From Dermacentor variabilis (lineage: Eukaryota; Arthropoda; Arachnida; Ixodida; Ixodidae): a stretch of 64,000 bases of DNA. The translations under genes and the position numbers were made by a program. The notes under the pieces are model-generated. The model was not told the DNA's origin. It saw only the letters and a program-made list of their open reading frames with translations, and did not search any database. The stretch lies in the NCBI RefSeq assembly GCF_050947875.1, contig NC_134572.1:152541105-152605104 (forward strand). Reading direction: 5' to 3'. Below are positions 32,336 to 43,777 of the stretch, in pieces. The stretch's first letter is position 1; each line of letters begins with the position of its first letter.

Positions 32336-33400
32336 GCATTGATTTCGCTTTTAGAAAGAGATAATGTTATAAATGCAATGTCTTCGTTATTGTCTCGTAG
32401 ATTTATATATGGGTATAAATAAACTATAGCCCATTCCTCCGCAAGAGTAGGCGTTTAAAGAAATTATGGGGTTTTACGTGCCAAAACCACTTTCTGATTA
32501 TGAGGCACACCGTAGTGGGACTCCGGAAATTTCAACCACCTGGGGTTTTTTAACGTGCTCCTAAATCTAAGTACACGGATGTTTTCGCCCCGTCGAAATG
32601 CGGCCGCCGTGGCCGGGATTCGATCCCGCGACCTCGTGCTCAGCAGCTTAACACCATAGCCACTGAGCAACCACGGCTGCAAGAGTAGGCGTAAGCGGGG
32701 AAATGCTCGCTAGCTCGCTTACACCCACACACACGCGCTCAGGCGAACGCACGTACGTGCACACTCACACGAACGCACACACACAGAGATACGACACATT
32801 CTCACCCGCATTCATATTTACACACGCCCACGCATGCACACATGCACAAAAATGAACGCACGCACGCGCACGCAACTGCCCACATACAAACACGTGTATG
32901 CTCGTACACACATACACGCACTTGGGCGCACGGATATTCAAATACCGAGACACAAACACGCGCGCACACAAGTACACACGCAAGTACAAGTGCACACGCA
33001 CCCACGCTCTAGGTGTGCACACCCATATACACTCCCTCTCCTTCCCTGTTGCCTCACAAGAACATACGCATGCAAACAGACTGAATGACACTCGCTCTGC
33101 AATTACCGTTCAAAATTCCAGCAGTAATAAATCGTTTTGCTGTTTAAATTTCGTGCATCTTCAAGTCAACGTGCCCTCCCTGACCAAAACCCTGCTTTAA
33201 CGCACCACCATTATTCCGACTAAGTGCTATAAATGCATATGTTGTTACAAACGGCTACCCACTTGGCGCAGACAGTTGAAACTTGTTGATACTCGGCTAT
33301 TATATAGAAATAAAATTGTTGAAAATTTTCACCATTCAGTTACGCATGTGCATTGCCGTGAATTTTCGCAGGATGGTGAATGTGCAATGTTCATAATTTG
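32336..33400 (+). repeat. Dispersed repeat with CA-rich core, copy 2 (SINE inside)
   Basis: Left border AGAAAGAGATAATGTTATAA and TCTCGTAGATTTATA, CA/CG-rich core at about 32705-33060, right part AATAAATCGTTTTGCTGTTTAAAT, CTTCAAGTCAACGTGCCCTC and CCGACTAAGTGCTATAAATGC. Order and orientation match 11815-13240. A SINE (32455-32678) with its own target duplication split the left part. Confidence 0.65.
32455..32678 (-). mobile_element. Ruka-like SINE with 14-bp target duplication
   Basis: Minus-strand copy from the tail (ATGGGGTTTTACGTGCCAAA) to the head (CTGAGCAACCACGG). The target duplication GCAAGAGTAGGCGT lies at 32441-32454 and 32679-32692. Confidence 0.92.
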
Positions 33401-33685
33401 AGTCTGTCCATGCTACAAGGCACGATAGTATTTTTAACGCAACACAAAGATATGCGCATGCTGATTGTAATGCTGTTCATAGAATAAAATTTGGTAATAA
33501 TAGCGATGACTTAGCAAATAACCAACCCATTCCTACGTTTTAGGTAGTAAAAATAGAACATATAATATTTGAAGAGCCCTCTTGAAGAAACCGAAACTGA
33601 AACCAAATCGTGAGTTTTGTGTTTCGGCCATCTAGTGCAAGACTGTCGAAGTCAGTCCTTCGTGGCGGTTAAAGAAAGGTAATCA
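33401..33685. other. Unassigned spacer before element R
   Basis: No gene or repeat is recognised. The last bases before CCCGTAC are GGTAATCA. Confidence 0.35.
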
Positions 33686-35779
33686 CCCGTACAAAACAAT
33701 TATTGAGAAGGCATTGAATTATTATTGGTCAATGTTGATTTTTTCATTGAGGAATTGTGGAAACTTTGTTGGAGAATTGTTGGGCCGAATGTTGAGTGGT
33801 CTTGAATATTGGCCACTGAAATTTAATTGAAACACCATTGGGTGTCTCAATGTTCAATAATTGTTAAGTTACCATTGAAATTCCATTGCGCTTAGATGGC
33901 TCGTTGTGTTCATTCTGTTGAATTGTTGTTGGGTTACCATTGATGCTGCATTGAACTGACGTTGTGATAGTTCTGTTGACTTGTTGAGTTATTGTTGTCA
34001 CAGCATCGAAAAGTACGTTGCGGCCCAGTTGAGATGGCATTGAGATTTTAGAAGTCGCCATTGAAATATGATTGACATTTCGTTGGGCTAGTGGATTTTT
34101 ATTGACATATTGAAATTGCTTTGCTATTCACACTTGCATGCCCCAGTGCCTGCTCATAACTTCCACAAACTAAAGCAAAGGAGGGACTGATCCATTTGAA
34201 GTACCTTTATTTACACTAAAGATGCGTGCCCATGAAACATTATTACAGTACATAAGGCACCACTACATCGAACCTGGAGACATAGGCTAGTACCTACAGC
34301 ACTCTTAACAGTGTAAATACATCTGAAAAACCTATACATATGAATTCAATGAAAACAATCATTGTGGTCTTCACTTGCGACATAAGTGTATGACTAGAAG
34401 GCAAAGCGACTCAAAAGGCAGTGCTTAAGCGTACCCTTTTAACAACCAACTTTGAACACATGAACACTTGAAGCTGCTTGCGTGTGAAAACAAAGATCTC
34501 TGAATACGTTACATTAAAATGTTTCGCACACTAAGCCATCACAGGAACAGTTACGGCTGACTGAGAAGGCCAAATAACAGACTTGAAACAAATGACTTCA
34601 CGTAAATATGTACAAGCTTTAGCACACGTATTCCACTGCGATTAAAATTTAATGAAGTACCAAAGTAGACTTGTCTGAGCTTTGTCTTCGAGATGTATAT
34701 ATTTTCATGTTGCCCAATTATTTTATCAAATAACATCACTCAATATTTATTAATTGACGAGAGTTCATTTAGAAAGTTGTCGGGCATGGTGAACACCTGA
34801 ATCATGTTTCTGACGAGCCAGGTTTGCAAGAACGGTACACCATTTGTATACCTTAAATTGAGGTACAGAATAGTTTGTTGGTGGTATTTCCTCAATTTAG
34901 TGAGCTCATTTTCAGTTAATTTTTCTGGACTTGCACAACGCTAATCAGAGCACTTTTGGGGCCTTTTTCACTATACCCAGCAACTAAGTGGTACTTCATT
35001 CAATAAAAAGATAAGGCAAGGCTAAAACCTTGAACAATAAGAGAAAAAATAATTATTTAGCACAGAAATTGGTAGTAACACACGGCTAACACAATTACAA
35101 AGAGCGAACTAGATGGTCACCTGCACTTGCAGTATCAAGTACCCCAGAAACAGTCATAAAGGATGGGAAAAGGTTTCAATCACTGCACAGCCAGATTGGT
35201 GAGACAGTTAAAAACGCAAATAAATGCGTATACGAAAAACCAATGACCTGAATTGCCCAGGTAAAATGTTATTAAAATGCTACCAGAATTTTCTTGCATA
35301 AAATACATAGAAGTTGCATAAAGAATGGGACAATGCAGTAACAGACGAATGGAGATACAGCACCCGTGTTGAAAAAAAATTACAAGTGATATACATGCAT
35401 ATTTGATCTGAAAACAATTCTTTCTCCAATATATACAAAAATAACACATGCACTGACGGCATAACAGGTTCCTGCGCCTGGAGAATGCAGCACAGTACAA
35501 AGCAGCGTCACGAGAACCGAAAACTAAAGCTTAGTATGTTTAAAAAGTACGAATGCTTGCATACCTACAAACAGGCATGTGACACGTCATGCCTTGAATG
35601 GATGAAATTCATAAACCTTACACACAAAGGAAGTTACCACCACTCTTATTGGCTTCCTCAGGGGACTCCTTGAAGTTGAACTGTAAAAATGTACTCAGTG
35701 TTAAAAACAAAGAGAAGATAAGACCCTATAGCGTTCTTCCTGAAATAAACAGCGCAAATAACTTCATGTATCAATTCTA

Positions 35780-36640
35780 TGGACACTTCGCCGATTCGGT
35801 GTACAAATGTACACAACATTCGACAACCACCCAAACAGAGACGAAAAGAATGAATTAAGGTAGGAACACACACGAACGCTGACTCAACTAGAAGTTTATT
35901 CGTGAAGACAAAGATTTTAAACACATTGGCCAACTTAACAAAGAAAAAGCCATGGATGTGGAGCAGAAACAGCCCGGCACAACAAAAAGAAGCGAAAGAC
36001 ATGTCCTGTAGAACAAACACGTGCGTCAAAAACAAAAAAAACATGAAAACATGTGATATTAACGAGAAATACTACAGCCACTCTTTCCCACTAAGGGTCA
36101 CAGAAATCTTGCTTATGAAGTTTTCTTCGTGATCAATAAATAATTTTTCCATAAGTCCTCTTGTGTTCTGGTCTTTGTGATGAAACAACCGTTCTTTCTG
36201 CTCTATACCGCAACACCATAGGAGTTCTAGAAGCAATATTTATTGATCACAAACGAAACAAATACATAACCGAGTTATCTGTTGCCCTTAGTGGGAAAGA
36301 CTTGGAGTTCTCAAGAGTATTTCTCGTTGGGTAGTATCACACATCGGACAAATATTTCGCTTTTTCGAAAGATTTGGCCGATAGTTCTCGTTTTTCACGC
36401 ACGTTTATTCTACATGACATGGCTTTTTCATATTTTTTTCTTGTCGCTCGTGGCTGTTTCTGCCACGCATGCGCGGCTCTTTACCTTTGTCAAGTTGACC
36501 AGCGTCTTTAATACCTCTGTCTTCAAAAATAAACTTGCGCTCGTGTGTGCTTCTACCTATTTCGTCGTCCGTCGTCCGCCTCTATTCGCGTTGCTGTTTC
36601 CAGTACGCACGTATCACTTGGTTAGGCTGGTAAACATTCT
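35780..36640. repeat. Central imperfect palindrome of element R
   Basis: Inverted arms around a centre near 36195: AAATAATTTTTCCATAAGTCC on the left mirrors GTTCTAGAAGCAATATTTATT on the right. The small hairpin equivalent to 25786-25819 of L lies at 36346-36379 but is imperfect here (GGACAAATATTTCG...CGAAAGATTTGGCC). Confidence 0.68.
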
Positions 36641-37879
36641 CGCAAGCAAAAGGAAATTCCTCCCCTCAAAAGGTAGCACATCCTTCACTACTAAAAGCCA
36701 GAGCGAATCGAAAGTAAGCGGTCACAGCGTGCGTGCGGCAGCTAGTACACCACACAGCAGCACCTAAAATAGTTAAAAATCCCACTTGATGGAGAGAGGG
36801 AACAGAGATGAGAGTTTGCTAGTGAATCAGCCACATATCAACGGGTGTCTCTTGCACAAGGCCAAGCTGCTCTTGACGTAGAACACTTTAGCATCTGGGC
36901 ATTTGCTGCATGCGTAACCTGCGAGATGGAAATGGGGACAGAAAATTAGATTGCGCGGATTCAGAACCTGTCACACACTGCACATAACTACGGACAAAGT
37001 AGAAGTACACCCTATACTGCCAAGTAAAAATTTGCGGCTCTTTACGAGTGCTGTCTAGAAAAAGAAGAAATGGGTTGCTACGGTAAATCTTAGCTAAGAC
37101 ACGCACAGTGATGTTTCACAGCGGGGAGAAATATTCCCGGCTCTCTCGCAGAACCAAAGACCACGCGACAGTGCATAGCCGAGACCAAGCAGATGTCGAA
37201 TCTTTGGATAGAAGTCCAGCAGAAGGAATGACCTAAAGATACGTCGAGAGCGATGCGAGCGTGAGCGTGCCTGTACGAGTGAGAACATGCGCCAATTCTT
37301 TGAAGCTAGCCGCTCTGGCGTGTCTCCGATCATCCCACGCGATTTGTGTGCAGAACGTCGCGTACACGCCCTAGCGCGTTTTGCGCGGTAGCGTCTACGC
37401 AGTGAGCTGGCTTCATGCACGCGTCATTGTTCACCGCGCAAGCGGTGCTCGAGGCGACAACGCGCCGAGTGGCGCTCCTTTCGCTTGTGCAAGCAACACA
37501 CATTCGGATCGGTCCAATTCAAAGAGGCAACAGAGAACGGTGGCATGTTTCGGTTATCGCCAATTAAAATTGTACAGTACGCCTACAACGGAAACGCGCC
37601 GTGCTAGATAAAGATGCTTACTGCGGTAGTTTTGGCGGTGATAGGCGATAAGGCGAGCCCGTCGGAGACTGTGTTCTTTGCCGACGTCGTCGTCACACCT
37701 CTGTTCATATGCGCTGTGTATCGGTTGGCCATTCTCCGCAAATCCCAAAGAGGCGAAATATATCTTGCGGTGCGCCGCATCATTAGGCGCAACCTAAATC
37801 GAGGCGCGCTTAACCGCTACGGCACAAAAGGTAATCACACTAACCGTATGGTATACGATGAGCCAATACGAAAAAAATA

Positions 37880-38090
37880 TAATTCTGATGTTCCACGTGC
37901 CAAACCAACAATCTGATTTTGAGGCAGGTCGTAGTTGGGGACTCCGTATTAATTTTGACTTCCTGGAAATTTTTACGTGCATGGAATGCACAATGCACGA
38001 GCGTTTTTGCATTCCGCTCCCTTGGAATGCGGCCGCTGCAGGTATCGTATCCACGACCTCGAGCCCCAAATTGCCATGGCGGCCGCCATA
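37880..38090 (-). mobile_element. SINE-derived segment within element R
   Basis: Minus-strand counterpart of the 24005-24215 segment in L: GTGCCAAACCAACAATCTGA, GAGGCAGGTCGTAGTTGGGG, CACGACCTCGAGCC. It is shared by both copies and therefore ancestral to them. Confidence 0.6.
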
Positions 38091-38436
38091 GTTACGAAAT
38101 GCGTAAGCGTGACGTGCAACACTGCCTTCCGGTACTAGTGTGGTACAAGCGTAGCACAGCTGCACACCTGCTGCATAATTATTTGTCGCGGTTCTCCTAA
38201 GCTCGTAGTGTCTGCCTAAATGCCTTGAAAGGCAGCGCGCCTCTCACGTATCGGAACGCGATAACAAGCTCTTAGACGGCCCACGTGAGCCCCTATGAAA
38301 GATGGCGTGGCCACTGTACAAAACTATCACTGCTCAGAGAAGCTGATCCTTATGTTCCAATTGTGTTCTCTCATACAAATTAAGGATAGGTCATTAGACA
38401 GGAACAAATGAAGCAATGCAGTTTTACGCACGTGGG

Positions 38437-39297
38437 GCGCCGCTGCCTCTTCGCCTACTATTGTTTCAAACGAAGTGACGGGGTGGCAGCGAGCGTTAGT
38501 ATCGCGCGCTTTCGCTCTGGGGCATACGGTTCGCTTGAAGAAAGTGAACGGTGTGCTTAACATCTCACGCTTGTCAATGTCAAAATAGAAAAAAGGCCAT
38601 GTGCCCAAGAAAACGAGATTACTTACCTATCTGCAGAAGTTCGGCTGCGACTGTTTCGGGGGCCTTATCTCCAACAGGCATCAAGACCTCTGCCGCGCAG
38701 ATCATTAAAACAGCCAGGCTCGCACATCAATCGAAGACTAGTAGCTGGGTCAGCCAACGACTTCAAGGGATAAACGTCCCACTTATCGTCGTTAAAGGAT
38801 TTCACTAAAATGTGCGTTATCATCTCCGAAAAGAAAAAATACTTTCATCAAAAAGCACGAGGCGTGATCCACCACACAACGGCAACCAACTAACTGAGTG
38901 CGAAAGCCGTTCACAGCTTCACCATCGTATGGAGTTATAAAAACCTTTCAAACACAATATAACCGCACGGAAAAACCACTAATTAATTAGTAATAATTTT
39001 TCATCCACTAACCTTCATAAACTTTTAAGAACAACCTAATTTGTAGCGTAAACAACAAATACTACGACCAAAATATGCGACTACGAAACTAGCGGTAACA
39101 ATGTGTACTGTTGCAAAAGTGTGCTCAATACGAAGGTACAACGGTTGCAACCGCGTGCGCGCACACACACACACCCGAACGCTACATTGACGTGTGTAGC
39201 GCCACCTAGGAATAAAAATTACTAATTTTATTATTTTTACAAAAGTAACGCTATTAGAATAGTTTATAGCACCTTTGCAGATGACGAGGTGACAAGT
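38437..39297. other. Segment unique to copy R
   Basis: Occupies the place of the 2.45-kb foldback of copy L. It holds a short (CA)n run near 39160 and no recognisable gene. It may be the ancestral content that L lost or a separate insert. Confidence 0.5.
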
Positions 39298-40194
39298 AAG
39301 GTATGATAAGAGTCCATTACCTGTATTTCTTTCATTTCCCCTTGGTGTTCTTCTATTTAACTGAACATACGGGACCTGTCCTGCAGGCTTGGGAGACGAG
39401 AGGACGACAGTTCGGCGAGGCTCAAATAAATCGCATGCTTCTTGCAAGGCGAGAGTCGAGAGCAGCCGCAGATAAAGCAATTAGCTGCGATACTGTTGCG
39501 GCTGTTTCTGAATTAGAAGTTCTTTGAAGTCAATGGTTATAGTGGCTGCGCGCTGCGATCTCAAAGCATGTTCGTTGTTTGATCTAGTACCACGGCCGTT
39601 GGATAAAAAAAGCTATATTTACTTTCCGGATAGAGGGTGCGTCGCAGCAAATCCGAAGATCTCTCACGTGTATGTTTGCAGCGTGTGCGCCACTTGCATC
39701 CTACGGTTCCCACAGCGCGTCGGATGCTCGAAGGTAGCGTCGTCGCGTGTCGGCGTCTGTCTTATCGCCGGCCACGCTGCCGCCGTGTCTACTTTTGGGG
39801 AATTCCACATGCGCGTAGTCACCGTGTTTGGGAGTGAACTTCGCATTCTTCTGCTCCCCGAAACGCGCTCATTTTGGATCCTACCAACTGCTATGTCATC
39901 TAGTGTATGTTAAAACGACGATGGCATTTGTACACCGGCAAAGAAATAAATCGTTATGAACTTGGGCGGTCATGAAGCTAGTCTAACGCTGCAGTTTTTA
40001 CCGAGCGAAAACGGCTACGAAAGTGGGGCGGTCCCGAAGATAGGCGCTTGAAAGTGCCAGCTGTAGCGACAGCACGAGGAAGTGGCACGCTGCGCACGCG
40101 CCAAGCATTTCAGAACTTATTGGCTTTTGAACGAGAGGAGCATGCGCGCGTTCGTTGCCTAATGGTTAGAGCACTGACGTTACCAAACATTACT

Positions 40195-40605
40195 ATTTAG
40201 GACGCAGACAATTCCCATTGCCACATTCAAAACTGAACAGGGCTCAGGCAGTCTCACTGCGCTTATTGCAAACGGGTACATATCCCACACCGTACACCAT
40301 TAATAAAATATATCCAGAAAGGGAGATTAAGATGAACTGCATTGATTGTAAAGGCATCATTGGAATTAGACATATGCTGGTGGGGTGTCCCGCGACTCTC
40401 CCCAACCTCATTGAAGAATGGACACAGTGGGAGAAAAGGATTTAAAGTCCATTGTTTCAGGACCAACTAAGGGCAGTCCAGAGGGCCCATGATGTCGCTG
40501 TAAGGCTTGGCCTGACAGTGCCAACGGGGGAGCAGCCCGCCTTGGCTTGAGAAGTCGAGCCTCCGGACCTCATTAGAATAAAAGTTTTCACACACACACA
40601 CAACG
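40195..40605 (+). pseudogene. LINE C-terminal fragment inserted in the tRNA-like segment of R
   Basis: The plus strand encodes LNRAQAVSLRLLQTGTYP, then IYPEREIKMNCIDCKGIIG, RHMLVGCPATLP: the C-terminal cysteine-histidine motif (C-X2-C...H...C) found at the end of I/R1/LOA-type LINE proteins. A 3' UTR leads to AATAAAAGTTTTCACACACA. It interrupts the tRNA-like sequence of R, which resumes with GCTCGACGGCCGACGTTCAA. 5' truncated to about 0.4 kb. Confidence 0.75.
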
Positions 40606-40982
40606 GGCTCGACGGCCGACGTTCAATGCCACCCCATCGGTCACACATTATTTTCTTTTTATGAAAACGAGGCGAAAGAAGGAACCTACCTGCCGCAAAG
40701 TGACAGGAATGAGGTTGGAACGCTTCGCATTAAATTTTTAGAATGTCTTCATATGCGAGTCCTAGTTATTGTATACTGGACTCAACTGCTACACAACAAA
40801 AGAACGACTACAAAAATCAACACAAATTACCCAATAAATTGCGTGTGGAGAACACTCAACGGTAATATTGTTGTGCAAGTATTGAGCGAACTCAATTGCT
40901 TTTGAAAATCTGTTGAAGTCCGTTGTTTCAACGATTCCCCAACAATATATCAATGGTTAATCAACAGACATTTTTGTACGGG

Positions 40983-41393
40983 ACGCAGCAGGGCATAGAA
41001 CCGCTGCTAGCATGACGTGGAAGAATAGGTGCGAGCGATCAAACGACTCGGCTACGGCTTCCTTTTTTTCGCTTTACTACATGGAAAACAAAACTGAAGG
41101 TATATTACAAAGTGGGCACAACTACACACTTAAAGCTCAGGCAAACGCGCACATGCATCTAACAAGTGCCTTCAGTCTGGCGGAGGTTCCTGCGCAGCGT
41201 AGACACTTCTTACATAAGCAGCACTTTCGCGAAAGAAGGATTTGGTATATCGTGGGCTTTCGGCATGGCGATCACACAGTCTACATCTCCATAGGCTGTA
41301 AAAACCAAGTACTATGAACATGTCATAGGGAGGACCACACGTAACCTTAAACGGTAGAAACCTAATTGAATATGGAGTGATGTCAATGTCCTT
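40983..41393. other. Unassigned spacer
   Basis: No gene or repeat recognised between element R and the LINE fragment. Confidence 0.3.
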
Positions 41394-42880
41394 TCAAAGC
41401 GTCCGTTGGAGAATGTGCCAAGAAAATACAGCATCCCTACAGTCTATGAAACAGTGAAATATGGTTTCGGCACGTGGACAGAGTCGACAGTTTGTTGACC
41501 GCTGCACACAGCAACCCCTAGAATTCAACCAAGTTTTAACAAGGAGTGTTTCCGAATGTAATTTAAAGAAAAATTTTTTTACTCCCGGAGGTACACACCT
41601 TTTTCGCACGCGCTTAAGTATATCCTGATAAGGTGGGCTTAAATAAGGTGCACTATACAAAGGATCTGGGAAAAGAGTCCACCAGTGCCGCAGAAATTGC
41701 TTTTCGACTCGCAGTGAACACTGAATCTAACTTCAGGCTGAATCTAACATTTAAGAAAAGAAATGTGTCAACAACCCCCTTCAGAAAGCCCCAAGGAGCC
41801 TGTGGGACATCTTTGGCATTTGATGACACTACTATATTAGGAACATAATGAACTAAACGGAGTTGCAACATTTCATGCAGGAACGGATGGTCACTGTCTC
41901 GAAAGAAAAAAAACAAGCGAAAAACAATTTGCCTGACGAAGAGGTGGACTAATCCTAGACCACCGCGTTTTAGGGGGAGGAACAGATTGTCGCGCCGCAT
42001 CGATTCACAACTCAAACACCAAAGAAATGTTGCAAATACGCGATGCACTGCTTGAAGGTGAAGTCGTGAGCAGCGCAGTACTTGCAGCCCGTACATAAGA
42101 CGGGAAGCTAAGAACACGTTGCACACTTCAGCACGAATGAACATTGACAATTCCGCCCATGAATTCACTTTACGTTGAATTTTGCCAACTTCTCCCGGCC
42201 AATAAACATTGCTATTTCTATAATTTGAAAGAGGCACACCTAAATAACGCAGATCCTTTTTTCCATTGAATGCCTGCGTAATGTCATGGCGTTAGGGCCC
42301 ATAATCCAAACCAAAAACCTGAACTTTCTTCAAAGTTAACTTTTGCACCAGAAGCCGCACACAATTCTTCTGTAATTGTAAGAGCAGTCTTTACACTCTT
42401 TTTATCAGTACAAGAAAGGCCGCGTACGTCGTTTGCCTACGCATGAACCCGAACCTCACTAGTCGGTAATTTAAACCCTTGGAAATATTGTACTTTAATA
42501 ATACTCATACAAAGTGGCTCTAAATACAAGCACAGCAGAAGCGGTGACAAAGGGCATCCTTGTCGTACTGATGATACAAGCCTAATCGGACCGGAGAGAG
42601 CCATTCACTATCAGCCTCGTTGAGCCATTAGCATAACATATCCTGACACCTCTAAGGAGCAGGTATCCGATGTTTATATGCTCTAGTACAGTAAGCAGGA
42701 ATGAGTGGTTCACCGTGTCGAACGACTTAGCCAGATCTAGCTGTACTATTGTCACCTGTCCGATCCCCTCAGCTACACACTCTAGCACCGATCTCGCAAT
42801 ATGAATGTTCGGCCACGGTTTCCAACGTTTCCGCAAGTGATACGCTCGGGTTTTTATAGATACCACGTCAACTTGCACGA
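41394..42880 (-). pseudogene. L1/Tx1-like LINE ORF2 fragment: RT and zinc-binding C-terminus
   Basis: Reading down from 42880: SNIHIAR-like PNIHIARSVLECV, VQLDLAKSFDTVNH (RT palm), HINIGYLLLRGVRICYANGSTRLIVNG; then in other frames a RQGCPLSPL-like block, VRVHA followed by a stop where YADDV is expected, and CTDKKSVKTALTITEELCAASGAKVNFE. The frame 42237-41653 continues with VPLSNYRNSNVYWPGEVGKIQRKVNSW, and 41660-41394 ends with the zf-RVT zinc-binding motif (CRLCPRAETIFHCFIDC). Motif style is that of L1/Tx1-type LINEs. Several stops and frameshifts; no 5' part is seen upstream. Confidence 0.8.
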
Positions 42881-43436
42881 CTTTGTGTCAAAAATCACTT
42901 TTGGGAACACTGTCACGCCATGTGTAGAGAGTCGAGATAGGCATCAATCGAAAGCTGAGATTACATACGCTGCACCGACTTTTACAATAAACGCCGTAGT
43001 TTTCTCACAGCTACCATTTTTGTCTCGAAAATTGAGTACGAATTTTGGTCGTTTCCATAGGCTTCCCCATTGCTGAATCTTTACTCTTGGAACAAAATTC
43101 TTGCTTGCCAGAGAGGAATCACTGCACTTGGCTCGTGTGGACTGTCTTCGAGAACATGTCCGTCACCTGTCTTTTTCAATAATCGACCTGCAGCTATTAT
43201 TATTTCCGAAAAACCCGCTGGTTCCATTGAAAACTAGCTAGCTTCGTGCCGGGGCCTCTTGGGGCGCTAGGTAATACGTGTCCAGAAAAGCTGGATATGA
43301 TCAGCATTGGTTAGAACTCACTTTTACTAACCATTTCATCGTGTGGCTATATAGCCATTAGAATACTTGGGACATTTAACGGACTTTACAGGATGTTTCT
43401 AATCGTTTTCTTGCAAACTTGCGTCTGTGGATAGTT
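42881..43436. other. Unassigned spacer with a MITE end
   Basis: At 43260-43299, GGGGCGCTAG...ACGTGTCCAGAAAAGCTGG repeats the right end of the 13441-13628 MITE; the left end is missing. A CGGGGCCTCTTG word just before resembles GCGGGGCCTCTCG near 15818, next to the other MITE relative. Confidence 0.5.
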
Positions 43437-43777
43437 TTCGTTTGTTTGTTTATTTGTTTATTGACAAAACAACGCTCAAGAGCGGTTTGTTTTGGTGCCA
43501 AGGCAAAAGGCGGCACTAAAAGCCACCTGACTAGGCCTTTCACACCTGACAGCACGCGCAGCACACAACATGAGCGCAACGTGCTTCAAAACACACTGCA
43601 AGATATCAAACACATACAAATAAAAATGCATGTACAGAGTATCAAACACGATAAAGCAAGATAAGGAAGAATGACAGAATTAGTCGTCAACACATTCATC
43701 ATCAACAAGACACAGAACTATTAAGGCCAATGGACTACAATTGGATTTTAAGAGAACAAAACGAATGTACCACAAAA

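Larger units (their letters stand above)
33686..40982 (-). mobile_element. Large CCCGTAC-ended element, copy R (inverted relative to L)
   Basis: Starts CCCGTACAAAACAATTATTG and ends ACATTTTTGTACGGG, with the TCAA-rich (here TTGA) subterminal region on the left and the tRNA-like segment on the right, i.e. the reverse of copy L. 7.3 kb against 9.46 kb for L: R lacks the foldback segment and the LINE of L, but has its own 0.86-kb segment at 38437-39297 and a LINE fragment at 40195-40605. Shared segments differ by roughly one base in ten by eye. Flanks ATCA and ACGC show no clear target duplication. Confidence 0.75.
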
